Below are positions 24,632 to 34,669 of a DNA stretch of 64,000 nucleotides, piece after piece; positions within the stretch are counted from its first letter, which is position 1, and each line of letters starts with the position of its first letter. The stretch spans positions 8,440,463 to 8,504,462 of the forward strand of contig NC_060887.1 in the NCBI RefSeq assembly GCF_014805685.1. The letters run 5' to 3'. The DNA comes from Silurus meridionalis. Its lineage: Eukaryota; Chordata; Actinopteri; Siluriformes; Siluridae. The notes beneath the pieces are model-generated. The model searched no databases, was not told where the DNA came from, and saw nothing but the letters and a program-made list of their open reading frames with translations. The position numbers were made by a program, and so were the translations under genes.

Positions 24632-25371
24632 GCGGTGATTCAAAGATTACAATCGGTCACGGGGAACGCGTTTGTAGAAATCGCTAGAATCCCCCAGCTG
24701 GGTTTGTTTGTTTGTTTGTGTAAAATCTAATGACGTCGTGTATAAAACAATGTTATTGCCTCTCTACGGTGACGTCATGACTAAGAGGTGAACTGCTGTG
24801 CTTTCTGCAGAACATCAGCACTGTTTCTGCTAAATGATATATTATATTAAATTAATATATTACACTAATTATTATATTAAATAACGTGCTGCAAAATGTG
24901 AGAATGTGGATATGGCTTTGTTTTGACTTTAATACACATTTCACGCGCGCACACACGCACACACACAGTTACTACGACCCAGATTACCAGATTCAAATCC
25001 GTTTCGATTCGCGATCACACTGTACTCAGTGAATGCGGCACGACAGTGTGTGTGTGTGTTTCATATCTTACTTTTCCTTTGTAAGTGGCCAGGTTGCAGA
25101 GGATATCGGAGCGCAGCGCCTCTTCGCTGAGTGAACGCGCACACTGGCTCCGCCACACCTCGCTATTTTCATCCGCCAGGCAGCGGTTCCAGTGCCAGCA
25201 GACCAGCGAGCAGCGCATCAGGTCCGATAGATCCAAGTAGGAGAAAATGTGCTCCAAAACGCGGATCGGCAGCCGCCCAGCGACCCCCGAAGCCCCGCAT
25301 GCCGCGCCCGAGCCGGTGCCCGCGCCGGAGCCGCCAACGCTGGCGGCAGCAGCAGGCGCCACGCCGGACAT
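15165..25371 (-). CDS. fbxo45: F-box/SPRY protein 45
   Basis: Three coding exons, all phase 0: 25072-25371 (100 codons), 23359-23715 (119) and 15165-15350 (61 plus stop), giving 280 aa against 286 in human. Donors are GTAAGA and GTAAGC; acceptors end 'ctccacag' and 'gttccag'. The N-terminus is Gly/Ala-rich, followed by an F-box (about residues 32-78, [20 protein letters not shown]) and a SPRY domain (about 103-278) with [31 protein letters not shown] and the C-terminus [11 protein letters not shown], all as recalled for FBXO45. The family binds SKP1 and the large RING protein MYCBP2/PHR1 to form an atypical ubiquitin ligase acting in axon growth and synapses. An in-frame extension upstream of the chosen ATG exists but is not part of the family. 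Intron 2 is 8.0 kb and filled with transposons; intron 1 is 1.36 kb. Confidence 0.96.
15736..16253. mobile_element. hAT-type MITE with target-site duplication
   Basis: 518 bp element. Left end 'tagaggtcgaccaat', right end (complement) 'tagaggtcaaccaatt', so the terminal repeats match over about 15 bp. Flanked by 8-bp direct repeats 'gtcaacat' (15728-15735) and 'gtgaacat' (16254-16261), 7 of 8 identical, the length expected for hAT elements. No transposase. Lies in fbxo45 intron 2. Confidence 0.85.
16254..17206. other. fbxo45 intron 2, unassigned stretch
   Basis: No coding or repeat feature I can support; the short frames at 16768-16965 and 17003-17200 have no domain. 17199-17206 is the left target duplication of the next element. 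Confidence 0.4.
17207..18181. mobile_element. Non-autonomous hAT-like element split by a LINE
   Basis: Left end 'cagggatggtaagattcact', right end (complement) 'catagatgtgtaactccgtg', an imperfect terminal inverted repeat. Flanked by 'atgtatac' (17199-17206) and 'atgtacac' (18182-18189), 7 of 8 identical. The interior is rich in 'gatgcatc' and 'atcgcat' words. Without the LINE inserted at 17249-17696 it would be about 0.5 kb. Confidence 0.7.
17249..17696 (-). mobile_element. 5'-truncated RTE-like LINE with 18-bp target-site duplication
   Basis: Minus-strand open frame encodes the C-terminal end of a LINE protein: [20 protein letters not shown], then [20 protein letters not shown] and a basic [19 protein letters not shown] stretch. 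The 3' end carries a short (AAG)n tail. Both sides carry the same 18 bp 'ggtgaaaaagtttacgat' (17231-17248 and 17697-17714), identical, so the insertion is a clean retrotransposition event. Confidence 0.92.
18241..20518 (+). mobile_element. RTE-like LINE, internally deleted
   Basis: Broken reading frames in order: APE-type endonuclease (18.24-18.66 kb, with [16 protein letters not shown]), a linker rich in Lys/Arg (18.64-18.87), a pre-RT segment (18.87-19.48) and reverse transcriptase (19.48-20.5 kb) with [20 protein letters not shown] and the catalytic [12 protein letters not shown]. The C-terminal region matches the LINE fragment at 17249-17696. Two stretches of the RT domain are missing, near 19480 and near 19700, and several frameshifts are present. 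It ends in a short AAG run. A possible 8-bp target duplication 'aatgcaac' occurs at 18233-18240 and 20519-20526. Clade assignment to RTE is tentative. Confidence 0.88.
20751..21536 (+). mobile_element. hAT transposase relic (dimerisation domain and right end)
   Basis: The open frame 20751-21143 ends with [20 protein letters not shown] and [16 protein letters not shown], the hAT C-terminal dimerisation motif. About 390 bp later the sequence ends 'ttcattcggatgcatccctt', which resembles hAT terminal repeats. The N-terminal zinc finger and catalytic core are missing. The upstream boundary is unclear and could reach back to 20527. Confidence 0.75.
22050..22325 (+). mobile_element. L2-like LINE 3' UTR fragment
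   Basis: 'gtggttccacatgaacagcc' through 'acaatgtccattgttaaaag' to the tail 'gaattgaactgaattgaat'. Same family as the next entry, truncated in the middle. Confidence 0.7.
22360..22752 (+). mobile_element. L2-like LINE 3' UTR fragment
   Basis: 'ttgaggatggatttggactg', 'gatcaccatcactgcacccc', 'ggtttcttccttatgccatc' and the tail 'aaaaatgaattgaattg'. It lies directly after another copy in the same orientation. Confidence 0.75.
22830..22859. repeat. (ATT)n microsatellite
   Basis: About ten ATT units. Confidence 0.9.
24285..24470 (+). mobile_element. tRNA-derived SINE
   Basis: Shares 'cctgagcaaggct(c)ttaac', 'tgaatgagataaatgtaagt' and 'tggat(g)agggcatctgc' with 26355-26530. The promoter boxes are decayed. 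Lies in fbxo45 intron 1. Confidence 0.7.
24552..24628. repeat. (CATA)n/(CA)n microsatellite
   Basis: (CATA)n to about 24581, then (CA)n to 24628, in fbxo45 intron 1. Confidence 0.95.
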
Positions 25372-25460
25372 GTAGAGCTGGACCGCGACTCGTTGCCAAT
25401 GCGCCGAACAGCCGGCGGTCTCGAAGCACCGGAGCCGGTCAGGACCAAGCCAGGATTCCT
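25080..25460 (-). promoter_or_regulatory. fbxo45: GC-rich, CpG-dense start region of fbxo45
   Basis: Markedly GC-rich with frequent CG dinucleotides in an otherwise AT-rich window. It covers the Gly/Ala-coding part of exon 1 and the 5' leader. Probably a CpG-island promoter; the transcription start is not marked by a TATA box I can see. Confidence 0.55.
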
Positions 25461-25777
25461 GCAAACATATTTGTGCTGGGAGCGGCCGCCCGACACCTTC
25501 CACTGTGTGTTTGTAGAGAAACCAGCAAATCTTGGTGCACCATTGTAAAGGTCCTGGTAGGGCGTACACTAAAATACACTGCGCTCCAAAATGAATAAAA
25601 AAATAACCTAATATACAAATTACAGCTAGACTAATTTATACACGATTAAAACTCTCTTGAGGAAAGCCGAATTATTTTACATACTCTGTTCCGAGATAAA
25701 GAGACGCTTATTGTCTCTTATTATACTACAATCCTGTAAGGACCTGCTTAACGATGACGTCTCTGTTATTCAGTTCA

Positions 25778-25792
25778 CCAACAGGGGGCGCC
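25778..25792 (+). promoter_or_regulatory. CTCF-like motif upstream of fbxo45
   Basis: 'ccaacagggggcgcc' matches the CTCF core CCASYAGRKGGCRS except at one position. Lies about 0.4 kb upstream of the fbxo45 start codon. Confidence 0.4.
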
Positions 25793-25848
25793 GAGAGGTT
25801 GAAACGCAAACAGCCGCTGGCTGCGTTTCAATCGGAGAACTGGACTAA

Positions 25849-26354
25849 ATAAATAAATGGTGACCAGAAATACCCAAGCGGATTTAAAGAGTCTATGAGA
25901 TTGCTGAAATATCTTCAATCTGTAATTTGCTTCAGAGAAAATACAAAAGAATAGCTGAAAATGCGTCTAAACAAAATAATGTATGTGCAAGTGGGTCAAT
26001 CCTGGCACCTTAACAATTTGCACATGTACTATTTTTATTCTGAAGGTATTTTAGCTGTTCTTGTGTATTTAATCTTTTATTTTTCTTATGAAAAATTATA
26101 TAGGAACAACACCTGCAACTTTTAGTAAAATGCCACAATCCAGCCATCAGCTAGTTACCAGATTAGTTACCTGTTAACAAACAATAAAATACTGTATGTG
26201 TTTTTAGATAAACCTGTGAAATCAGGTTTTATATCCAGGTAATTTATCATGAAGGTTATGTTTAAATGTCTTGTGTGCCAAGTTTGCTGTTTGGGCCAGT
26301 GGATAAAGTTTTTTCACCCTTTAGAATCATATATTTTCTAATCACATACAATCA
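25849..26354. other. fbxo45-rbis intergenic stretch, nothing recognised
   Basis: AT-rich with no coding frame or repeat that I can assign. Confidence 0.4.
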
Positions 26355-26530
26355 TCATAGGTATCTTAAGGCATTTGGCTTTGAATCCACTGGTTGCGAG
26401 TTCTAATCCCAGCCACACCAAACTACCACTCCTGAGCAAGGCCTTTAACTTCATAGCTGCTTAGTATGAATGAGATAAATGTAAGTTGCTCTGGATAAGG
26501 AGGTCTGCCAAATGCGGTAAATTTAAAATG
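26355..26530 (+). mobile_element. tRNA-derived SINE
   Basis: 'ggcatttggctttgaatcca' and the B-box-like 'gcgagttctaatccc', followed by 'tgaatgagataaatgtaagt' and the 3' part 'ctctggataaggaggtctgc'. Related to the copies at 24.3 kb (+) and 48.7 kb (-). Confidence 0.8.
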
Positions 26531-27124
26531 TATATATAGCCAACAGAACAAACAAGACCAGTCACACATCAGCAACATTGTACCAAGGGATAAATCTTTC
26601 TTTAAAACATTCTTTGAAGGTCCTTATGCCTGGCCACTGCTGAAATATCACTGGATCTGATGACTATTTCACAGACCCACTGTGAACCTCATGAAAAAGG
26701 TATGCGTAGGAGCAATTCCCCCTCTGTCAGATCACCAACGACACCTCCTTCACCACATGGGGTGCAGAATGATGCGTGAAACAGGCGACAGTCTGCACAG
26801 CAATGTTTCCTACAAAGTACATTTACACACCTTTCAGGGCTATTTTAACAGTTAAACAGCTATTTGGACAGCTATTTGTTTATTAGGCCATTTGTTCATC
26901 TGTCACATTACAAAGACATGGTAATCCCTCTCTAAGAAAAGACTGGCCCATGAGGTCCCATGAGGTAACACAAGCCTATAAATGAACTGGGCATTAATCC
27001 CTTACCCTGGTGTCCTGTGATGAGTGTAGCAAATACTACATCACTGTCACTTTGTGACTTTGTTGAAGGTCTCAGCACACAAGAAACGTTAAGGTTTAGA
27101 CACAACTTCATTATTCTTTATTTA
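26531..27124. other. Unassigned intergenic stretch
   Basis: No gene or named repeat that I can support. Confidence 0.35.
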
Positions 27125-27300
27125 ATCTTTTTCAATTTTAGTAAGATATTGTCACTGTAGACATGTTTCCCTAATGAACGAGCCACCAGCCAATAGTAAG
27201 GCAAAAAGCAATACTCCCTGACAGGATATCGGGAAGAAACCTTAAACGAGATCAGACTCAAAAGGAAACGGGTGACACTGGATATTGTGATTATAAATAC
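27125..27300 (-). mobile_element. Diverged L2-like LINE 3' UTR fragment
   Basis: 'atgaacgagccaccagccaa', 'tactccctgacaggatatcg' and 'gaagaaaccttaaacgagat' match the family in reverse orientation at low identity. Confidence 0.5.
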
Positions 27301-27741
27301 ATTTCCTCAATAACTGTGCACTACAGGGACAAAAACTGCAAGTATATACCCAGGGAATTCGATACACTTTTGACATGCAGTCTATCTTGTTCAAGTTATA
27401 AACAGTTCACTGATCAAAACCAATAATGTGGCAACTGCAGTCCTAAAGCCATCTTATTGTTCTTAGAACAATGCCAAACACCAGAAAAAGAGTAGCCTAG
27501 GCATTTATACACATGCCACAAAATGCTAATTCAGAAACTTAAAACATTTTTTAAGTACCTCACATTTAGGTAGGAAAATCAGATGTCTTTGAATACACAG
27601 GCAGACACATGAACACAGATTACATGAAATATTCCCTATATACAGCTCAGTCATTAGATCCAGACTGCATTTTTATTTAACTACATTTATGTATTGTGCA
27701 GAACTTAGTCATGTGACTTTGTTTCGAGATGATATGCGTCA

Positions 27742-28603
27742 TTAAAGTTGAGAGAGAAGTTGTGCGGCTCCATCCACATTCACTGGCTCCTGGACTTTCT
27801 TCCTTGTGATCTGGAAAACACATGTTTGACAAACTTTAAATCAGAATGAATGATGGTACAGTGCACTTCTAGTCATGTAAACATACAGTAGATTAGACCA
27901 AGACATTTAGTTCTGGAGGACGACAGAACCCAGAAGTTTGTTTCTCCCCTGCATCCCCAACTCCCATCCTTCCCTTCACCTGATGTTGAATAAGGCAGAT
28001 TGCTGAGCTTTGCTGTGCTGAAGCCATCCAACACTGGAGTCCCGATTGAACTGTCCAATGTCAAAAATGGCAATAATATTGTATGAAAGACATGATGAGC
28101 ATATTACCAGTGTTTTCCCTGTAGGTTTTTTGGCTGTAGATTTTGAAACGCTCTTCATATCCCGCTGTACCTCAGAAAACATCTGGTTCAAGTTCTCCAC
28201 TTTTTCTTTTTTCAGGGTGTTTATCTTTCAAAAAGAGAGTGGTTTGTCAAAAATGTCATTTCACAAACAATTATTATTTAAATGCTTGTTATAAATCTAC
28301 AGAAATGCTGTTAATAATGAAAAATCCATGTTTCCACAACCTCACACAACACATGATTTACTTTGTAATACAAAATGTATACACAATTCTGTCTTGCAGT
28401 TGATACTTCCTGTTTGTATTTCACTTGTTTCTTTTGAGACTTGTGGAGTTCAGAGCAGGTCTTAAAGGCAGATTCAGGGGAAAAGTGCTTACATGTTTTA
28501 ATGAAGTCTTCACTGGCTTGGTTTTGGATTTGGGCTTGGCCTGCTTGGTAGCCACTTGAAATACATTCTGTTGTTTTTTACCCTTCTGTTTATTTTTCGC
28601 CAT
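27742..28603 (-). CDS. rbis: Ribosomal biogenesis factor (C8orf59 homologue)
   Basis: Three short coding exons, all phase 0: 28493-28603 (37 codons, MAKNKQKGKKQQNVFQVATK), 28108-28224 (39 codons, with EKVENLNQMFSEVQRDMKS) and 27742-27810 (22 codons plus stop, EPVNVDGAAQLLSQL). Donors are GTAAGC and GTAATA; acceptors end 'tttgaaag' and 'gttttccag'. Total 98 aa against 100 in human RBIS. The Lys-rich start MAKNK, the motif NVF.(V/I)A and the C-terminal PVNVD..A..L..L are the marks of the family, which acts in pre-60S/ribosome assembly in the nucleus and nucleolus. The true last exon lies beyond a misleading read-through frame (27976 onward) that has no family resemblance. Next to a CA gene, as in human 8q21. 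Confidence 0.92.
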
Positions 28604-29850
28604 GTTTTCCTTAAAACAGATTGTACACATGCAGTTGTATGTGGTTAAACAGCCCGCAAGAAGAGACGACAGTAAAGTTAAAAGAATCGTTAACTACAGG
28701 AAATGTCTCTATGTGGAGATCAACAAAAATGCTTTAGAAAAGAAAAATGTAAGAAAGCTTTAAACTTACACTATATATTCTTCTTGTATCGTCTCAGCAC
28801 ATGTATTTATAGTCCTTGAGCACCTTCTTCTTCTGATTAATGTGGGCTGGCGAGTGAGGAGCATTACTGCCCCCTACTGTTACACACATACACGCACACA
28901 CGCGAACCCTTGTGAAATTGCAGGCGTTTAAAAAAATATAAAATTTTCAGATTTGACCAGGTTCACCAAACCAAACACACTTTTTACTTCTCTTTCCTCA
29001 CAGACCTGTTATAGACTAAATGGCAATCTAAAAGTTTTTGGTGTGATGCAGTTACTATAACACACCAAAAGCTGATTATCTTACTATAACTACACGTCCT
29101 GAAGTCTTCAATTTCTATTATACCACAACACCTGTAATTTTACAGCTGTAATATCTTCAAGTGAAATATATGGGTTTATAACTTCAGCCTAAATACATCT
29201 TGATAAATTCTATTCTGGTACCTTTCACAGTAACCTGTATATACTGTTAATGCTTTGCTATCCTGAGCAGTGTGTGGTAATCTACATGGACTGGAGAACA
29301 GAAGGGGTTAAGATCACTGCTACACAGACATCAGTGCCCTGGGATCTTTCACAAGATATCGTGGAAAAACTTTCCAGAAGTTATTTTAAAAACAAAGGGG
29401 GATTTTAATTTGGAATAACGTAATTTAAATATGTGAGCTTTATTTTTGAGAACATTGAGGGCACATTGTTTTAATTGGGAGTTTAATGACATTTATGCCC
29501 ATTAAAAAGCAGTTTAATCTCCCTGCTTGGCAGTGCAGGCATATATCCGTAAATACGGTGACTATGAATACTGTTAATTTTGCAAGTTAAATACAGTATA
29601 TAATGAATCTTAATATGACTACTTCATTTATAGGTGCTTTCTGTAAGGAAATGTGCATTCCTGTCTGGATAACACAATCTAAAGCATTACAAACTAATGG
29701 TGATTGGGTTTGTGACTTTAACATATTTGATAGTATGTGGATATTTGCCCTTAACCGAGTTCTTTAATATGGAGTTGAACCCCTTTTTGGTAGGAATCTT
29801 CTCTTTTATAGACACTGTGTAGTCAGATATATCAGTTAGGGAGCTCTGGG
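28604..29850. other. 5' flank of rbis and intergenic stretch
   Basis: Probable rbis leader and promoter at about 28604-28870; the rest shows nothing I can assign. Confidence 0.4.
28866..28881 (-). promoter_or_regulatory. CTCF-like motif upstream of rbis
   Basis: The complement reads 'aacagtagggggcagt', close to the CTCF core. About 0.26 kb upstream of the rbis start codon, orientation opposite to the motifs at 25.78 and 31.14 kb. Confidence 0.35.
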
Positions 29851-30139
29851 GTTCAGGGGTTCAGGCAGTTTTCTCATTTTCTTCTACATCAGCCATGACC
29901 TCATGGACAAGCCAGTAGGTCAGTGAAGGGAAATTGTATTAAAATTCAGTGTAATTTGACTTACTGTGGGAGTCCATTAAATATCAAACCAAGCTGTTAT
30001 ACAGTGAGGGCAGAATACTGAAAATGCTAGATGTTTTTAAATAACTTTACACTTCATAGATGTGATGATATTTAAATCATACACTGCTCAGTCTGTGGAA
30101 TCTGGCAACAAGACATTAGCAGATATTTTAAACTCAATT

Positions 30140-30560
30140 TCTGTAAACTGTGAGCTGTGGACTTAATGCACTGAACTCCCAGCACATCCCACAAATGCAC
30201 AATCATTTTGGGATTTTGTACTGAGGAATTTGAAGGTCAAGTCAACACCTTGAACTTATGTTTCTCAACCCATTCTTAAACATATTTTTCAGTGTGGAGT
30301 CCAGTTTTAATGCCCACCTTCCCACTGGGTGGACAGGGATTAACATTGGCACACTGACACCTTTTTTAATTCACTTTTCAGCAGGTAGCGGTACAGTTTC
30401 CTTATGTTGAATCAGACCTGACAGGTTATCCTTTTGCTCCCCACATGCATCAATAAAAATTGGGAAATTTCCCCACGTTGTCCAGTTGTTCTTGAAAAGT
30501 CAGTTTTGTAAATATCCTTGTAAGTGTATCTGCAACCAAATTAATTTCTTCTCCTCTGTC
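30140..30560. mobile_element. Decayed interspersed DNA repeat
   Basis: 'ggtggacagggattaacatt', 'gacacctttttt', 'ctccccacatgcatcaat' resemble a common fish DNA repeat in which 'gctccccacgtgcatcaatg' recurs. No coding capacity. Confidence 0.45.
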
Positions 30561-30639
30561 AGCCATTGTGGAATGAAAAAAAACAGCTATTAAATCCACA
30601 GAAATAAATTTGAGTTTGTGCAGTTTGCAAGGGATGGGG

Positions 30640-31060
30640 TGTGCTGGCTCTGACTAGTGAGGTCTCTGACCATCGAATCAAGGACTTGACATTGCAGACG
30701 TTATTGTACGCCTGCTAGAAGGCCCCAGTGTGGCCAACTCGAAATCTGATTGGTTAAAGCAACAAGTACTTTAGCTACAGATGGCTGCAGTGCTGATTCT
30801 GCCGGCGTAAAGGCCCCAGCATGTTATGTGATGGCTGAAATCTGATTGGATTAAAATTGTAACATAAACTCACACCCGTTTGCGCTGCTTCAAGGTGAGT
30901 ATGGACTGTTGTGAATAACTTCATAAAAAAATATGGACAAAAAATATATAAAATTTTTTAATATAAAAAAATACAAAACAAATGAAAAAGTTATTTATTC
31001 TAATAGAGTTTAGGCCAGCAGAGAAGGACTTGCTGGTTGTTAATATGCACACAGCCCACG
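30640..31060 (+). mobile_element. hAT-like element arm (copy of the 60.6-62.1 kb repeat)
   Basis: Shares 'gactagtgaggtctctgacc', 'aaatctgattggttaaagca', 'tatggactgttg' and 'ggccagcagagaaggacttg' with the two arms at 60.63-61.01 kb (reverse) and 61.70-62.08 kb (forward). Confidence 0.65.
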
Positions 31061-31143
31061 TCTTACTAACACAGTTTCTGGTTAGTTTGTAAAAATGGGA
31101 AATTACGCACATCCTTAACCTCGAGAAGTTACATTTCTCTCCA

Positions 31144-31158
31144 CCACCAGGTGGCGCT
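31144..31158 (+). promoter_or_regulatory. CTCF-like motif upstream of carbonic anhydrase
   Basis: 'ccaccaggtggcgct' differs from the textbook CTCF core at one position. Lies about 0.58 kb upstream of the carbonic anhydrase ATG. Confidence 0.45.
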
Positions 31159-31457
31159 GAAGACTGCACAGATTTGGTCCTGTTAATGCTGAGTGTGTTC
31201 CTTCACTGCAAAGCTATGTGACTATTCATCTCACACTCAGTGTGTCACTGATGAATGTGCTTATTCATGTGTTCGTGCTTTTCTGCATTTCCCAGGGCAG
31301 TCAACCGAAAAACAGGGTAAAAGGGCTTAGTATGTAGTTACCAAAAAGATTAGTAAAGGCTTATCGAGCAAATGTGGACATTAGGACGAAAAGGGACCAG
31401 AATATGAGCGCGTTTAAAAGTCACAGACGGAGACGGCCATTACCATCTGTAGAGACA

Positions 31458-31459
<2 letters not shown>

Positions 31460-31498
<39 letters not shown>
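31460..31498. repeat. (GA)n microsatellite
   Basis: Uninterrupted GA run 130 bp upstream of the TATA box of the carbonic anhydrase gene; a (GT)n run follows at about 31558-31575. Confidence 0.95.
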
Positions 31499-31500
<2 letters not shown>

Positions 31501-31625
31501 TGTGTCATCATCGATTGCGTTAGTACCCCCTCCTCCTACTGATTTTGCGCGCCCTGCGTGTGTGTGTGTGTGTGTGTTACACAGGCAAATCCCATCCAGT
31601 AAGAGGACCGGGGTTGAGGGACCTC

Positions 31626-31633
31626 TATATAAA
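31626..31633 (+). promoter_or_regulatory. ca2: TATA box of the carbonic anhydrase gene
   Basis: 'tatataaa' stands 96 bp before the start codon, so transcription probably starts near 31655-31662 and leaves a leader of about 60-65 bases. Confidence 0.65.
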
Positions 31634-31721
31634 CCACGGCGCGTCTCCTCTTGGTTACTGGCGCTATTACGCACTCGAGCCACCGCAAGCGGAGCCACTC
31701 GAAACCGTATCAAGCGTGACA

Positions 31722-34669
31722 ATGTCTCAGGGATGGGGATACGGAGCAGATAACGGCAAGTCTCTCTATCACTTCTTTCTACCACTGACTGAAAGAGTGA
31801 GGGAACGGACGAATGGATGAATGAGAGATTCCCATGCACTGTCCGCGCATCGTGTTTCTGTGACCTTGTTGGTTGTCGCATTCCCACCGCAGTGCTGAAT
31901 TCAGTGCAGCAGATCTGAAATAGCTCCACAGGGCGCACTTAGAGCAAATGGAGGAGATTTTCTACAGAAATGCTAAATTGTGAAAAGTGTGTGTGCGCTG
32001 AGCTGATTCTTAACGTTTGTCATTGCAGGACCTGACACATGGCATGAGAAGTTTCCGATAGCGAATGGACCTCGCCAGTCTCCCATCGACATTGTGACCG
32101 CTGATGCTCAGTATGACCCTGAACTCAGGCCACTCACACTGCATTATGATCCCTCAGTCTCACTGGATATCATCAACAATGGACACTCGGTCCAGGTCAC
32201 TTTTGCAGATGACGAGGACGCATCAAGTAAGTACATCCTACATCCTACATTGAGATTAGAAATGGAACCAAACTGCAGTGTTGTGTTAAACTTGTTCATG
32301 TGATCATTACTGTTTAAATTACCCTCCTCTTGGACCCATATTTCTTAACATCATTGAATACAAACTTGAAAGTTAAATTAGCACAGTTAGGTCGAACTCA
32401 GTTTTGTAGGTGTTCATTTGCATGTTATTTTGCTGTGTCCTGATCTGACTGGATGCCTGATTGCCCTAGGCAGCTAAGAAGCAAAGATCTAGGATGAGTT
32501 TTCTGAATTCATATATATATTCTGAATAGAATATACAGAATATTAAATCCGGACTATGAATCCACTGCCCACATTAGCTTATATATTGACCTGAACAAAG
32601 TTTTGACCAAAACTATTATGATTACTGAACACTGTGATTCATCAGCTCACTCGGAAAAACACTCCTATAAGATCAGATTTCTATAAATACAAAATAAAAC
32701 ATTTAGTGGGGTTATTTGGATATGGTAGACTATCATTGCATGTCAGTGCTGCAAAGGTAAAATGTATATTAATATCTGTAATTTAAGCTCTCTGAAAAAA
32801 AAACAGGATCCTGCAGATGATGTGCAATTATTCCGTTGTGTCTGCTAGCTTTGTGTTGTCATATTTTCCCAATACTCAAAAGCCCTAATGGGGAAGTATA
32901 AGCAGAAATGTAACACTCAAAAAGGTCCTTGTGAACCTTTGACTCACACCCTGTTAAACATTAAACACTGCACTACATGCACATGTGTCAGTCTGTGGGA
33001 GGAGGAATTTGAGCACAATTGAGGACTGTTATGCATAAAGGTGTTTTTAAAGTGAACTTTAAAGTATCACCCTGTTACACACATTGTGTTATCTGTGTGA
33101 ACCAATCAAACTCTGTACATGTAAGAAAGTGTTTTTGTGTTATGGATGGTAGTGTTGGTTTTATCATTTCCCCTTTCTTATTTATTTGTGGTTTTCCCTA
33201 ACTGTAGCTGCTTGCAATTACGACAGAAGTTACTTTATTCCACCAATAAGGTCTTTTACGGATTCAGTTCCTATGAAATGGTAAATCATGATCTGTTATT
33301 TGTGTTCTGTGTTTTCTTAATCAGCGCTGACAGGGGGACCCATAACCGGAACTTACCGACTTAAACAGTTTCATTTTCACTGGGGATCAAGCGATAATAA
33401 GGGCTCAGAGCACACTGTTGATGGGAAAATGTACGCTGCTGAAGTATGTATCATCCATATCCTAATTCCTATTCTAGTGCCTACACAAGGTTCTGGGATT
33501 CAGTAGATTTTGAGACTTTTCTTTTTTCCATGCGCAATATATGCACAGTTTTATAAATAACAAATTGTGATTAGATATAGAACACATTGTAAGCTTTTTT
33601 GCACCTTTGTTAAAGATGTGGTTTATGTCTTCTAGCTTCATCTAGTTCATTGGAATACAGCATATCCCAACTTTGGCGAAGCTGCTAGCAAGTCTGATGG
33701 CCTCGCTGTGGTTGGAGTCTTCCTGGAGGTTCCCACACTTTTTATTGCTTTATTCCTTACTTATAAATTGTAATAAAACAGAATGCGCTATAAAGCACTG
33801 TGGAGAGAAGGATGTCTTTAGGATGTTTCTATTGTGTTTGATTTTGTATATTACCTTTAACAGATTGGTGATGATAATTCTCAAATCCAGAAGGTTCTTG
33901 ATGCACTGGATGCCATTAAAGGAAAGGCATGTTCTCTTAAAGTTCTGTAAAGGACAAATTTTGGAGATTAATCGTGAGATAAGTTGGTTAATCATGATCT
34001 GGCTTTCCTCCCAGGGAACACAGTCATCATTTGCAGACTTTGATCCCACTTTGCTGCTGCCTAACACTCTGGACTACTGGACATACGATGGCTCCTTGAC
34101 CACACCCCCACTGCTCGAGAGTGTTACATGGATTGTCTGCAAGAAGTCAATCAGTGTTAGCCCTGCACAGGTCCTGTCCATGTCATTTCTCTATTATTCA
34201 TAGAACCTACTCAAACCCATAGTGGAACAAAAATCTTTGGTTGTATAATTATGTTTAGTGGATTTTAGCCAGCCAGAGTTTCAAAGTTTGAGTTGTTTGA
34301 ACTATTCTAGACTATTCAGCCTTCTCAGGTTGCATTCTTCATGTTCTTGTGATCTGCTGGTCCAGCAGAGGTAGCTGCCAGTTGCACCCTTGTGAAAGTT
34401 CACACTTCTTAGAGAAATGTTATATTCCTTAAAGGAATATTCTTATTGAACCTCAGGACCATGTGAGCGCTACCATTTATTCCATTTTCCATATTTTATA
34501 GATTATATATTATATTATAATGTGTTTGTTTCTCTTTTATGAAAAACAGATGGAGAAGTTCCGTGGCTTGCTCTTCTCAGGGGAGAAGGAGCCTGAGTGC
34601 CATATGATGGATAACTACCGCCCACCCCAGCCTCTTAAAGACCGCAAAGTTCGCACATATTCTGAATGA
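31722..34669 (+). CDS. ca2: Cytosolic alpha-carbonic anhydrase (CA II-like)
   Basis: Seven coding exons: 31722-31755, 32029-32226, 33325-33443, 33636-33728, 33864-33926, 34015-34170 and 34550-34669, giving 260 aa, the normal length. It interconverts carbon dioxide and bicarbonate in the cytosol. The zinc ligands are His94 and His96 (QFHFHWG) and His119 (AELHLVHW); the proton-shuttle His64 is present (NNGHSV), as is the gatekeeper Thr in [15 protein letters not shown]. No signal peptide or membrane anchor is seen. QFHFHWG points to the CA II/fish cahz group rather than CA XIII, although rbis is next to CA13 in human, so the exact orthologue (ca2 or cahz) is not settled. Introns 1 and 5 begin with GC rather than GT (G|gcaagt and AAG|gcatgt); all others begin with GT. 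Confidence 0.96.

Noticed and set aside
27873..28073. Alternative last exon of rbis
   Set aside because: Read-through and neighbouring frames have no family resemblance, whereas the exon at 27742-27810 ends with the conserved PVNVD..A..L..L motif and has a clean acceptor.
28108..28492. snoRNA in the rbis introns
   Set aside because: Introns of ribosome-related genes often hold snoRNAs, but no convincing C/D or H/ACA box pair was found on the gene's strand.
31414..31938. 174-codon minus frame over the carbonic anhydrase start
   Set aside because: It is antisense to the promoter and exon 1 and is partly simple-sequence Leu-Ser repeat.
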